Shown: piece after piece, positions 12,301 to 27,300 of the stretch
Position numbering within the stretch: position 1 is the first letter of the stretch
Layout of the letters: every line of letters begins with the position of its first letter
DNA from: Phoronis australis
Lineage: Eukaryota > Phoronida > Phoronidae
Direction of reading: 5' to 3'
Length of the DNA: 64,000 nucleotides
Assembly (NCBI GenBank): GCA_002633005.1
Contig: NMRA01000385.1
Coordinates: 315,839 to 379,838 of the forward strand
Notes under the pieces: model-generated
Told to the model about the DNA's origin: nothing
Seen by the model: the letters and a program-made list of their open reading frames with translations, nothing else
Database searches by the model: none
Program-made: the position numbers and the translations under genes

Positions 12301-15300
12301 TACCAGTCGTTTTCAAGCTTCCACAGAACCTTGTTAGACTCTGCCAAACTTGGACAAACTTGTTGCTAGAATTATTCCTTGTCAATTTAATTGGTTTATT
12401 GTGCTGCATTTCATGTTGATTGGTCAGACTTTACTTTGACGTTTTTGTGCCTAGCCATTATTTATGCAGAAAATTGCAAATGAATTAAATTGTCGCAATT
12501 CACTTGGATCAACAAAGATTTTATTACGATTTAGCTACATTTGAAACGTAATCTGATCAAAAACAACTGGATGTTGCAGTTTTATGTGCCAAATTTTGAT
12601 GTTGTCCAGTTTCTGTTGAAAACAACACTTAACAGTTACTATAGATTAGCCCGGTACTGCACTGATTGTTGCCAGAGTCTTGTTTGCTTACTGTTTTCAT
12701 ATCTATTCTAGGTGATGGTGGAGGCAAGGTTAAGGAGGCGTGCGAGTCTTGTCAAACATGTACTAAGGACTATCAAATGCATATTAATTGGAATCAATCT
12801 ACCATCACTGTCAAGGTATGTGATCTGTCTGTTATTTTTTGTTTTGGTGTAGTTATTCAGCAGTTACTGTACAGATCGCACTGCATCTGTTTCCGAATGC
12901 ACTTGGAACACCTCGGCATTAATTGGTTGCACGTTGGACACTTTGTGTCTATTTTGTGGCCACTTCCTGGAATACCATAACCTCGAGGATTCTGTGGTAT
13001 TTGCCCACAATGTAACATCTCTGTTCTCATGGCCTGTAATAACTGTTGTGAAAATTGAAAAACTGAGTGAGGTGTCATCAATCATTCTTCCCTTGTCTGA
13101 CTTAAAAATTATAAGCAGAACTACCGGTTGAAAATTATACCAGTCAGACCTCGGCAATAGGACCAGTGAGTTGGGCCGTGAGCTTGACTGGATTTTCCCT
13201 GTTTTTTGCAATTAAGAGAGTCAATTCAGCAAAATTGTAAGCCAAAAACAGAAAAAAATAACGAGACCAAATCAAATCAAAGACCTACCAACGTTACAAA
13301 TGTCGTTCTTAGCAGAATGTAATCATCTCGTCTACCCTTTAGTGAAGGGCAGATTCAACCTTTTTTACAGAGAGTGCGACGAACGGACAAAACTGTAATT
13401 TCATCAGTAAATACAGTTTCAAACTGTTAACTAAAAATATTTCAACGTGTATATTGAAATGAGTGTACAACAGAAAGCAATTAATAAAAATGTGAAATTA
13501 TGTACATTCACGTTAACGGACGCTCTTCCTAAGTTTAGTAGAACTGGTCCATTGGTAGCCACTCGTGGAACTATTTCTGAGACAATGATAGCGCGCTTGC
13601 AATGCGCTATTTCAGGTCCATGAAGTTCTCATGCCACTTTCTGTTTTTAATCACCAGACTTGAGCCAGAGTAGACTTACGTGTAGGTATGTCTTATGGGA
13701 ATTAAGTCACTGTGCGATGTAATAAAATTATGAAATATGTAAAAAGTGCAAAATAATACCTCTGTTGCCACAGGTCATGGGTCGAGGGGGTTGTGGGTCA
13801 TGGATTGAGGGGTATGGGGGTCGAGGGGGTTTTAGAACAATCCCAATTTCGCTTTATATTGCAAGCCACAAATTATGTTAACGTTTTTGGACCTAAGTGT
13901 TTTACTTATCAAAAAGCCCACATGGCTGTCATACCCCCGCCCTAACCTGGGGACAGAGAAGAACCCCTGCCCAATTTTTTAGGTCATCATGGTCATAAAA
14001 TGCTCGGGGCTGGCATACCCACGCAGTAACTCGGGGATAGGGGGAACCTCTGCCCAAACTTTTGTTTTTTTCTTACAAACATCTTTTTTATAGTTTATTA
14101 TATAATAAGGAAAAAAAATAAAAAATTCGGTCCATGTAATTGTATCTTTATCAATTGCGGAAGTTGGGAAAATAGAAAGCATTTGGCTAATAATTTTTGA
14201 AAATGGCTAAAAGTTTTCAGATGCTTTAGCCATTTTGGCTACAACCTTCAAAAGTCTAGCGCGAGCCTAGATTTCAATGGGTCGTGTCTCATTTAAATAA
14301 AAATGAAACACAACTAGGTCTTAGTGAACATTTCATTAATTTGCATATAACACTTAAATGCACTGAAAGCACAGAAGCGCTCTCAACCCTCTTTTTTAAA
14401 CCAAATTTATAATTTCGAGAAATAATTCATTGCCCCTCACTAATTTCCAAGGAGGGTAATTTCTAACCTCACCTAATTTACACATGGCCAATTTTGTGCC
14501 TTGGGCAATGTCATCAGAATTCCCTGTATCCTACTCTTGGTCTTGCACGCCCCATAAATGTGTTCAAGATGAAACTCAATTTTTGGTGTACAGAGTGAGC
14601 GACAGACGATGAGCACGTTGCCAATTTACAATCAACTCAACTTTGATGAAATCAGATTTCAAGGACTTTTGTTAACTTTTCTGTATGTCATCAGTACCTG
14701 TTGTGAAAACAATTTATACTCGCATGGTTTACCTCAGTTATCAACTTTTATTCATGTCTGAACATCTTTCAGCTATGCGACACATGGACACAGCCTGGAA
14801 GTACTTTGCCCTCTGAAGCCCGACGTAAGAGGAACGTTGCCGTTGACTTTCAGCTCAATCCTACCCAGCTGACGGTAGCAAAGGTGGCACCACAACCATT
14901 CAATGATAAACCGTATTTGACTAATGCTCAGGTACATTAACCTATTGTCAAAATGACATCCCATTTGTTAGTAAGGAAGAGGAAGAAGTCAAAGCCACGG
15001 CTCATTCCAAATTGTGCGTCATGTGAACATTCAGTCTATGAATCATCTTTAATATTCACTAAACACTGGTCCAACAAATTTACCTGATTGTTGTGAGTGG
15101 GCCAAACTGTAACTAGTATGGTGGCGAGTTATTGTGAAAGATGGCATCAACTGATTTTTGAGAGCTAGTGCTCTTAAGAAGAGAAGAGCACTGTGCTTTA
15201 TTACAGAGTGCATTGTTAGCTTGCTATTGTTTAAAATAGAATTAAAATTCTGTAGGACCTTATGAATTACTCTGTGCAGTCAACAGATGTCTACAGTAAA

Positions 15301-18300
15301 AAACGTGAAATTAACCTCTGCAATGAAATCATAAATCTTCTGAAAGTAGAAAGCTTAGTTTTTAATTTTTGACATGATATGCCTCTGCCATTGATTGGGA
15401 CATGCAGCCGTCTTCTTGTGAAAATTTAGTAAAAAGAAACTTTCATTCATAGCAAAACAATGTCGTCAATGATACAGACAAGCTACGTTTGACATAAATG
15501 TTCATAGTGAAAAAGCTATTTCACTTATCTTGATTATATTCTTTTCTTTGCTTTATGCTACTTTTGTTTACTTTTCATAAAAATCATTAACATGTTATTT
15601 TACGTTTAGCTCCTCATGAAAAAGTTGAACATGTTATAAACAAGAGTTACTCCTAACAGTGCTTTGAAGAACATTTTGCATCAAGCATAGTATCTGTAAC
15701 TTTTATAAGATTCCAATCAGCCAATCAGCCATTTATGAGATATGCTTTTCCAAAGTGAACTACATTTGGACATTTTATTGTCCTACATACCACTTAGCTA
15801 ACAGCTATGTTGTAGTATCCTCTCCTTTCATACACGTATGCAGTGTACTTGAGTATGTTCTGTGTGAATAGTGGGGTGTGATATTCTGTTCCCACAGAAT
15901 CCATTCAAAGTCTATGAGGACTTTGAGGCCAGCATCACGTTGGAATATAAAGACACAGAGGGGGACCGTGTCCAGGTCAACATCACCAACCAGCCACCCC
16001 ATGGTACCGCGTCTGTAATAGGCTGCTGTACAGTACGTTACAAGCCCTACAAGGACTTTGCCTCTGATGACATTATTAACGTGACCTTAATGGAGGTCAA
16101 CATGCCCAGTGGTATGTTTATCAAATGAATGCTGCCAATGGCCAATGTAGTAGAGTTCAATTTTAGCAAAATAAAGCAAGAGGCAGTCAAAATGTCACAG
16201 TATCTTTATTTTTTTTTTAAAATTTGATTAGTGGTCTACTTGGGTTGCCTGATCTTGTCTGTAATCCCTGAACGGTACGATGTTCACGTTAAGAACTATT
16301 TTACGGAAGCCTCCATAGCAAGTTAAACAGTAAGTGGAATGGTTAACGGATAATGCCACCCGATTTAATTAGTCTGTTTTTACCGTCTTAATCGGTCTAT
16401 ATCCCCATCGCCTCTTATACAGTCAACCTCACCTTGTCGAGAGGTGTCGCGTTAACCTGTGAGGAAGGTGAGAAACGACGCAGTGATGGCAGTGGTTCGA
16501 CTGCAGAGTGAATGCCGCTATTTTGCGGTGCATCGTTCCCGCTTGTTCAAACTATGAAGCTGCGAAGAAAGCGGGTATATCGGTTTTTCGACTTCCTCAA
16601 GAGCTTGAAATGCTAAGGAAGTGGTTCGCGAATGAAAGGTATGCTGTTAATTGCAAGTATGAGGCCGTGAAACATCTCTGTGTCTGTGGCACTGGCATTT
16701 CGTCGACAGTGATTTCTCTGACGAATTCCAGCTTACCAAAAGAACTATCCATACGTTCCGTTGCATGTTCACGGTGCCTCTCTAGTATTTCTTGATCAGT
16801 GCATTCCGGTCCGAACTGATAGCCTGTGAAACCTAACGATCCGACCCATGAAATCTGCATCGGATGAGCTCTTGACTAAGTCGGGATTAGCGCCGGGCAA
16901 GTTGTCATGTAGACGTTTATTATTCTGCGGTCTGTTTCAAAATGAATTATTCTCATCCTAACCAATGCTTATATAAAACTGAAACAAAGTCTGTCTCATT
17001 AGATACAATTTATAATGCCTTTGCAGTATTCGTGAGTGCAAATGTTGAGAAGCCAGCAATGAATAAACCACTGCGTTACTGGCTTTTGATGCTGGTAATA
17101 AAGGTAATTGACCGGGCTCCGAGGCCTTGTGAGCGCATTCTAATTCAGTGTTTGCTTACAGAAAGCTGTTGTGAAACAATTACTCGATTTTATATGCTAT
17201 GGTCACATGTTAGGGGAATCTTTATTTAGAAATACAAGTACATTATTCAAATCAGTGTTACTGTACAACCTTTGCCCTGACGGTCTGTGGAAGGGGAGCC
17301 CGACTTCGCGTTCCCCGACAAGTAAGTAAATTTTTCGGTTTCGTGGCTAATTTACATTTATGAGCACATTTCTGTGGCTCATTATAGTCTTTTCAGTACT
17401 GGAGGTTAGTTTCCAACTCAATTTGGTTTATGTTCGTGCCAGTCCCGATGGCCGCGACGGGCCTGATCGGGTTCCTAGCCACTGGCCGGGATAACGAGTC
17501 AGTCCGGCCGCGACTGGGTTGATCGGGTTCTGAGCCACTGGCCAGGATAACAAGCATTTTGTGAGTTTAGAACTCAAAAACTCACAAGTGTAAACAACTC
17601 AGATCTAGGTTCTCCTGAATATATTTCACTGAGGAATACTTCAAATTTATCTCCGAACAGACCCTACACTCCTTGGTAAATTGGCCTGCCGAACTTTGTC
17701 GGCTACAGTGTGTCCAAATACCAATCAATCCTTAACAGCGAAGTAAAACAACACGTTTTTATAAGAACTGTGTGTTTTTTTAAGTGTTTTACTTCGAAAT
17801 TTGATAATTTATTGGTGTTAAACGATGAATTCAAGCGATAAGCTGACACCAGTAACTCGTGTTGTGAACTGCTGAACAGACTACGTGTGAAACCAATGAC
17901 GTCATTGGATAATTTCAACACCTCCGTCTGCCGTCAGGTGTCAGGTAGCGCAACCGAACGTGCCGTTATTGAGTAGAACTACTCAATCTAAATTGATACA
18001 AAATAGGTTGTTTTTTGGGTGGCATTCTCCTCTAAGTTGTAAGCGACATGATCTTAAGTTGCTATTAAAATTTTTTCTTAGATTAGAAAACAATTAGAGG
18101 TGGCAATTAACTCTTGTTCCATAGAAGAAACTATTGTTAAGCAAACTTACTGCTATGAAATTGACCCGGCCTTATGCCTTGCTCAGATGGAAAGTGATTT
18201 TTGTTATTACAAATAACTGACATCATGTTATTCCTAGCAGAGACCATGCTCAGCAAATAAAATGACAATTTGTAAAGCCTTGTCTCAAGCAACTTCCAGT

Positions 18301-21300
18301 TCTTAGCAATTTAAGACCAGAAATCGCACCTATTTGAACTAAGGAACATTTTGTAAGCTAATTCATAATAGTAATGCTCTAAATCAAAAATTGTGACAGA
18401 AAGCAGGTTTATATAACCCGTTTAAATGATAATTTGATATGATTGCAGACATTACACCCAACATGGTCTACACAAACATATCCATCCACCTGGTCAATGA
18501 CAATGATGAACCAATCCTCTACTTTGCACCTTACGACTTTGACGATCACCTCACGTATATCACAGAAGGAGGCAAAGGCTCTAATTATGATGTGAGTTGA
18601 CATGAACATAGGACGTGCTTTCTGTGTAGGATTAGAAAATGTTTCTCAAAATGTTATGTGGTTCAGTTTTCGAAGAAAAAATGGTGAATTTCCCTTGTTT
18701 TTCAGAAAACTTGTCTTGCGTGCATGCATGCAGTGATGTTTGTAATTTGAATTGCTCTTGTGGGGTATCTTTCATGAAAAGTGATGTCTATTATTTAAGT
18801 CAGAAAATTGACTTATGCTCCATAACACTACTTCTGAAAAATAATTATATCTCACTTGTCTCTGAGAATACACACATAAGTGCTAGTAAGTGAGGTAATT
18901 TCTAATATATAAAATATCTACTAGACTGTGTTCCGTCTGTCGACTAAACCTGTTTCAATAGTTCAAAGTTGTGAAGTTTGAGCACTAAACCGAATTTAAG
19001 AGTTAAGTTTTAAGTCACTCACGAAGCAAGCCAAAGGTGAAGACAGGTGAAGGCAATTTTTAAGACTACAGTAGTTTTTTTCTTATTTTGGGCAAAACCT
19101 ATTGCCAATAATACATAAAAACGGCTGAATCCTTGTTTCAGGTCATAGTAGAGAATGATATCACAAGCGTCACATTCGGTAAAGTGCTCATTTATGATGT
19201 GGATGCCAACAATAACTTCACAATACAGATTGACGAGACTGGTCTGAATGAGACGCAATTCAAGCTGCAGACAAGAGAAGTGAAAGACTTTGAGAGTATC
19301 AAGAAACACATTAAGGTCCCCTTCACCATGTCTTATGTGACCACGTGGTATGCCGTTGAGATCAAAGTCAATTTCCCAGAAAATTACTATGGTAACCTGA
19401 CAATGGGAGTTATTGCCAAGGATCAAGATGAGGTCTATTCAGGAGGTTTGTATTGTGTTTAAAATTAATGCTCTTTCCATTCTAGTAAATTAGCATATAT
19501 TAACATTCAAATTACTATTATAACAAATCAGGACAGTCTTCTGTAGAACATATTTCTAACTAGAGTTAAGTGAGATCACAAACTCTTTACCATGCATTAC
19601 AGACGAAGCACGGACATTCATGTTGAACTCGCAAAAAATGTTGCATCGATGGAATGCAACCCAGGTTGTCAAAGGATATCAGTGTAAAATTTGCTAGACT
19701 TTTGCAAAAATAAACCTAACTGAGGTGTATTTCTTAATCTGTCAGTGCTGCACCATGAAATGTTTGACAAATTTTACCAAATTTGCTTTTTTAGAAACTG
19801 ATAGAAAATTGATATTATACGTAAAAAACAATTTTTAAAGACTTATGTGTAAGTGATGACTAATGAAAACACTTACATGGTTTACATTGGGGAAGACAAG
19901 TTAACTAGAACTTCATTAATACTGTGTTGAAATTTTTTGCTTGATAAAAATCAGTATTGCGGGTGTTATCACCTCGAAGTGGACCTGGCTGAGTAGGCAC
20001 AGTGAGGTACAACACGGTAGATTTGTCCTGACTATTTTATTGTGGATTTTAAGGGGTACATGAGCATAACTGAGTATGAATTCTACATTATACAGTGAGA
20101 ATATATTGAGGCTACAAGATATTAGCACAAGTCTAATCAGATACATGTGCATGTGTGTCATGTTTCCAACAGTGAATACATTGATGAGACTTAGGCTCAG
20201 TAACTGCAGAGCCCAATTTAACCATGTTTCTGATTTCTGCTTTTTGTTACAAAATTTTTTTTATTGCAGGCATTTACCTGAATGTTTATGTGCGTGGCAA
20301 CCCCTGTGTCCATGGCAACTGCTCTGGACCGCCAATGTACAAGCCTCCTTGCATCAAAGGCAACTGTAGCCTTCCTTGTAACCCTGGCAACTGTTCCATC
20401 CCCTGTAACCCAGGTAACTGTAGTATACCATGTACTCCGAAGAAATGCCCTAAGAAACCGTTATTATCTGCGGCCTGCATTCAAGGAAACTGTTCCAAAG
20501 ACTGTGATTTTGGCAACTGTACAGGATGTTCTCCAAGAACTTGCCATGTTAATTGCACCATTCTGCCAGAGTGCGCTGTTTGTTTCAATGCCAGCTTGAA
20601 TGGTACTTGTCCATCCAACTGCACCCTGCTTGGCTGCAACAACTGTACACTTGGAACGTGTGATGCTTGTCATCCCGGCAACTGCACTGACTGTATCCGT
20701 GGTAATTGTACAGAAGTGCCACAGCCCCCTAAGGAGTCATGTATCAAGGGTAACTGTTCTGCGGACTGTGACTTTGGTAACTGTACAGGTTGTATGCCAC
20801 GAACATGCCATTCTAACTGTACAATCTGGCCAGAGTGTGCGCCATGCTACGACAGTAGCTTAAACGGCAGCTGTCCTTCAAACTGTTTCGCTATTGGCTG
20901 CAACAACTGTACACTGGGTACATGTGATAGCTGTTACCCGGGCAACTGCACAGACTGTATCCGTGGCAACTGCTCAGAGGAGTTCTGCATCAAGGGTAAC
21001 TGTTCTGCCAACTGTGACTTTGGTAACTGTACTGGCTGCAGTCCAGGAACTTGCCATATGAACTGCACAGTGTTATCAGAATGTGCGCCTTGTTTCAACT
21101 CCAGCTTGAACGCCAGTTGTCCAGCCAACTGCACTGTCCTTGGCTGCCACAACTGCACTCTGGGAACCTGTGATGGCTGTTACGCTGGCAATTGCACAGA
21201 CTGTGTCCGTGGCAACTGCACCGAACCGTGCGAGGAGGTGGAATGCTACCCGTGTGACCCTGGTAATTGTCCTCCACTCTGTGACCCTGGAAACTGTAAG

Positions 21301-24300
21301 GATCACAACGCCACCTGTGTAAAAGACTACTGTCCTCCCGAGACTGGAGACCCTAACTGTACAACTAAGGGGCGTGCTTTTGGTTTCCATGACAATGGCT
21401 ACTCATGTGCTTGTGAACTAGGCTACACTGGTAAGATAACTTGATAATTGCACATCATTTTGATATGACTCAGTTTAGATTTATCTGAGTGACCATCTTG
21501 AACAGAATTATGAATCTGATGACATATTTTTACCATTCAATTTTATTCTTCACCAGTGATACCTGATATTTGTGTCACCACTGGATGACTCACAGCAACT
21601 GATAATTGCATGTTTTTAGTCAGTGGGACCTGGGCTGTAGGAGCTTTGAAGACAAGGTTTCATGAGAACTTTTACCTGGCAATTTTATTTTAATATATTT
21701 TCACCTCATTCATGGTGTACTTTTCAAATGTAAAAGTTTCCATGTTTAAAGGTGCACTTTCATTTCGTGTAGTTTGTCAATGATTATGGTAAAAAATGAC
21801 AAAATGCTGAAAGTTTGCAGTGTTGTGAGATATGTTTATTCAGAATAAAACCTATCCAGTACCCTAGGGTACTGATAAGAAAGAAAATACTAGAAAATAT
21901 AATTAACAAGATGGTTTAAGAATTAATATGTACAATTAAATTGTTACCAATAAATTTGATACCTACGTGTATGAGTATACAATTAAAGATATTGAAATCA
22001 TTACATGTTTTGTGTACGATCCATTATTACGGTATATTGATGAAAATAGTGTAACAGGCATTTTATCAGACACATTGTTTGTCACCTTAAATAAAGCCTA
22101 GGTCAACAGCAGTAAAAAGAAACTTTTTAAAAATCACTCTGCCACATAATGAATATAAAATTGCTTTAAATTATGACTACCCTACCGTTTATATGTTTAT
22201 ACAATAAAATAATAAATTAAGAATTTCAACTGTTGAGTGTAAATAACTGGAGATAATTTAATAAAAATATGATAAAGTAGGAATCGTGAGTCAAAAAGAA
22301 GTAAAAGGTAAGACAAAAGTGGGCCTCAATTCTGAATTACTTTTCGTCAATTTTTACCGGAGGTACTCACCCCATAAGACAATCAGGTTAACCACAGGGC
22401 CATAGAAAGGAGCCAGTTCCACCTACCAATTCAACTGTGGCGCCAACTTGCCTTCCTACAAGTTACTCTCCTAGCCTGCTATGGCCTTTATCCACATTGA
22501 AGTAAAGAGTATTTTACAATCTGCAGTAACACTGTCTTTTGAAACAATTCGGGTGAGCCTCGTAAAAATGTAAGTGATATGGGCACAATTTTGTTTTATT
22601 TCATGTTCATGAGATATACAAATCAACGTTTAACGGTTTTTTGGAATTAAAATTTTTCACAAAATTGCTCATTTTTGGTCAGTTGCAATGTTCCTATAGA
22701 ACACAAATATAAGGATGTGATGAAAATTGCTTGAACATTGGTTTTTTGTTATTAGTTAGTGAAGTATTGGCACCTTTCATTTATTCATACAAATGACACT
22801 GTTCAAGGCAAAATGTGTTTTCATAATGTTTTGCTTAAAATATGCTTCGTTAACGAATACATTTTTTGAAGTGGCTGGGTAATATATACGCCGATAGAAC
22901 TCTCTTAGTGGTTTGATAAAGGCTGACGCAGTTCTGTTGAATAGCACCATTATCATATCTATTGTATGTGCTGCAAAAGTATTGACATCAAATAATTACT
23001 AATTGTGTTAGGCAACTGCTGGCATAAATTACAATTAGAAGAACTGCACTAAATCCTTTTATTTTCCTTTCATCCAAGGATTGTTTATTCTGACTGGTGC
23101 CTGTGGTGTATGTGCAATCTGCATCTCCCACGGGTAAACCAGGAATGGCATTCTCTTTATGTGGTTGGTTAAACAGTTGTTGTTTACAGCACCATGAGAG
23201 CTTTTTAAAAATGGATTAGGAATACTTATCAAGTCAGACTAGAAAAAGTAAATTGCCAGGTGAAAGTGCTCATGGAATGTATTTGTATACTCAGAGTTGA
23301 CTTGTTCACCACTGGAGTCGTTGGATGATGAAAAGTCATCAAAATTATCATCAAAAGTATAGTTGCTCCCTGAATGTCTACACAAAATCCTGTGTGTTTA
23401 CATGTCCACTTACATTGAAAAATTTGATAGCTGACTCGCACTGATATATCATTGTTACGCAATTGTTCTGAGCACAGATGTATTGATATATCTTCACAGA
23501 AGTGACTTCTTTCAAATTTGTGCAGTACTGTGACTCATTTTACAGACATTTCCAGCCACTATCACACACGTTGTTGGGTACTAGGAAGAATGATTCAGGG
23601 ACATCTGTATGAACAAAATTTAAAAATTAAATGAAATTAGAATTGCAGGAAATTGAATTCAAAGATAATGGGGCAAAAACTGTATTTCGAGTTTTTACTG
23701 TTTTTGAACTTGTTGATTTTTACCAATTCCATTTATAAACATAGTGCATATTGTCCCCTTTGCAGGTATAAACTGCCACCTAGAAGTCGATGAGTGCGCC
23801 TCTAATCCATGCCCCAGTTACCACAAGTGTATTGATCACCTCGCCTACTACGAATGTGTATTTGAGAGAGGTGCAGCAGACGCCACCATCTCAGCCATCT
23901 TGACTGGTGTTGGCGCTGGTGTTGGCGTTCTTGGTGTTATCCTCCTTGTGGTCATTATCGTTGTCACCGTTGCTTTATGTCGCAGACGGTATGTAATTCT
24001 TTTGAAAGCTTTCCTGTTTCACTGTAGCGCAAACTTGATGTTGTTTTAATGTTATGAATTTTATTTCTTGCAAAAGTTGCCGGCAAGAATTTCCATCACT
24101 TATTATATGGATAGCAGTGATTGATCATATACAGATCAGATGGGCTCAAAAGTTCACAATGTGCAACCCATTCAAATTTCACTGCTTTTCAAGAATGCTA
24201 ACCTCAAATGTTTGTGTGTTGTGTTGATTTTTTACTAAAAAATTAATTGCATTCTTGGTAACAAAGAGTGGGTGATCTGACTCGACGTGGAATCAAGCCA

Positions 24301-27300
24301 GGCTGATGGACACGGTGGGGTTGGGCAGGGAGACGGTTTCTTATTCACTTCTTGGCATTGCTATTAGAAATTGACATTATAGGCAGACACACAATATACC
24401 AGTGCAACAATCCTTGATACTTGTGTCTATCTTCTTCAGGAAAACCAGGGCAGTATGTGGAGACAATATTTAACCTTTTATCATCTCGGATTTTGAGTTG
24501 ATTTTGTTTGGCGATAACTGTGGATCATTGAAATAGTAAAACATTGGTTTGGTGCTACGTATTTTTTGTTTGTCCTGAATTGGTGAGATTTTACCAGCTT
24601 CCTGTGTGATTTACTTACCTATAACTTCCCAAAGACTTTTTGTGTATGTTTCATCAATGGTGCACTCGTGATCCAATGTGTGCGGTGCCCCCTGAGAATA
24701 GATTCCTGCTGTGTTTGTTTTAGGCAAATTCCGAGGAAAGTCGAAGACTGTACGAAATTATCCGAGAGTGATTCGTAAGTAGTCTCAGTCAACAGTTTTC
24801 ATGTAAAAGATGTTAAATTATGCTCTTCCCTTTAAGATATAGCTATCATTTCCCATTAGCTAGCAAGGATTTTGGGTGGATTTTTACTAACTGAAATTGG
24901 CTTTTTTCTCTTTTCTTAAATACCTGCTGTTAGGTTAACATTTTAACAAGTTTGTGGACAAATTTGAGATATTAAGTAAATTTTTCTTCCCTGTAGTGTT
25001 TAAGTTTATTACCATATTCACTCAGGTTAACCCCCATATCTGGCTTGATGTCCACATTACTTTTAATGATCATGCTCGACTCAATGCTTTTTGAGAAGTG
25101 CCTATGTCTTTGTGAATGCCTGTTTCACAAAAATAGCTCCCAAAAAGTATGCAATTTTATTTCCTTTGAGTAACAAACAGTCAGTCTCAGTGGCACCTTG
25201 TGGGAATAGTCACTCTTTACTGTAGGGTATATGAAATGGTTCTATGTTTCGGCTAATGTGCATTTTGTTAATTGTACTTACACACGACTGCAAAAAATGA
25301 AGAAGGTACTTGGGGGAACAAATTTATTGTTCTGGTAATAGCCGCATCTAACTTCTCATAAAAATGTGTTTAATTACCCATTCTTGATTAACTTATCACC
25401 TGTGAGTTTTTGTTTTCCTAAGTTAAATAGCCTGAGCATTAGCTCAGACGAGTATGTTAATTATTTATGCCATAATCACTTTGACTAAAGTCTGTGGTCA
25501 AAGAGGCCGAACATGAGCATTTTCAAAATCTGAAACTGGAATTTCCTCAGCAAAAGGGTTATTTTTGTCATTATGTACTTAAGAAGAAATTGTGACTTAT
25601 ACTAACAATATTTGTGGCTTTACATGGAGTGCAGAACAGCTTTGCTCTTAGATTATTGCATCAGATATTCTACGTGTTGAAAAAATTTAGCATCTCTTTA
25701 AGGAAGACCGGATGGCTGATTTGAGGGTGGCGACATAAAACAACACCAGTATTTGTATGGTGTTGCCCTATTACTTTCACATTATTTAAAATCGCTGTTA
25801 CCTAAACCAAACCACTCACACCTATCTTGTTTGCTGTCTCTTTCTGCCAGTCTGTGCTTTACCTTTTTGTAGTTCAAGAACAAACTAATCCAAAAAGGAC
25901 TGTAGGAGCACTCATGGAAACTGTCTTTTCTGACTAATTAGGAAAGGAAACTTGGGATATTTCAAAAATACTCATAATTGTGCATTCATGTTCATGTATG
26001 TGGGTGCATTATGCAGTCACCTCTCTCTGTCTGGCATGTATCCGGTGTCCGGCATTGGCGGATGTATCTTAGTAAGCTCCTGGTTGGATGTTCATGCAAT
26101 TTTCCAGATATGCTGCTATCATGGATGGGACAGCATGAGCAAATTTTTAAACAGATCCTTAGTGGTGTGCCCCCTAGTGACAATTTATTTTTTTGGTCCG
26201 GCATCTGCTGGTGTGTCTTCCAAAGCTTCTGGATGGATATGCATGTAGTTTTGTAGATTTGCTCCTAACGTGGATAGGACGGCATAAGAGAATTTTTGAA
26301 CAGATCCTACCACCGGTGTGCCTCCTACTGACAATTTTAGTTTTTGGAGTTCCTTAAGGAATTTTCATGAAATCTGGCAGATAAGCATCTATTAGGGAGA
26401 TGATGGCACTTTTCCGTATTCGAATGGAATTGACATGTTTTGTACAACTTAGTGGCCATTTTTACTCTTTTCGAGTCTACTTCCCAGACAAACAACTCTG
26501 CCAATTGTTATGGAAATTAGCATGTGTGTTCCTACTCAAGAAAACGGCTGATGATTATTTTCGTACAACTCTGACTGCTGTGGGATTTCCTGATGGCAAT
26601 TTTGTAGTTTTTGCATCCATGGTTGTGTCTCCTAAACACTCCATATGACCCTTGTTCAATTTGGCAAATTAGTGTATTTCTATGAACATTATAGCAGATG
26701 ACGGCTTTCGGAGAAATTCAGCTACAACTGTGCCGCCTAGTGGCAATTTTATTTTTGTGTCCATTTCCTCTGTATCTTTGTACGTGTTCCATGACAGATT
26801 TTCACTAAATTTGGCAAGATTCTAAAGAGGCAATAGCACCTTGTTTTCAGATGGAAATGACAAGGTGTCATTTATTTGGCATCTGCCACTTCATTGGCCA
26901 AGAGACTAAAAGGATAGTTATGAAAATTGGCATATAATTTTGTTCCCATTTAGATGAGCATGCATAATGTGAAATGTTCGTGATAGAATCTCAGAGGTTA
27001 TAGGGACTATAAACTTAACACGCTTCTATTAGCGATTTCAATAGTTTATTACCCATTGGAGGTGTAGGAGCAATAAACATGGTAATTACGTCTGGTCTGG
27101 CAATGGAACATAACGCCATCAGGTAATATCTGTAGACGTGAAATCGCATGTTACCAGCTAAACAAAGGTTTGTGGTTTTCTCAGGAATGTCCACTGACTG
27201 GAAAATGAAGCGAGGTTTTTCTATCACTGACCAAAATGTATTATGTGGCTGACAATAGTGTTTTATATGGCTTCGAGTATTGTGGCCCCTAGCGGCAGTT

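Larger units (their letters stand above)
16112..18448. other. Intron F-G: THAP relic, 56-bp tandem repeat, CRE palindrome
   Basis: Holds a THAP remnant (about 16508-16795), a two-copy GC-rich tandem repeat (17442-17553), and a 16-bp palindrome containing a full CRE (17893-17908). The remainder is plain AT-rich intron. Confidence 0.5.

Noticed and set aside
20270-21228. Repeat spacing that might suggest a CRISPR-like array
   Set aside because: The repeats are coding, unequal in length, have no unique spacers, and lie in a eukaryotic exon.
20282-21390. Long open frames in other frames and on the - strand across the Gly-Asn-Cys exon
   Set aside because: They follow from the repeat's low complexity. 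Only the frame with splice-phase agreement and cysteine spacing is kept.
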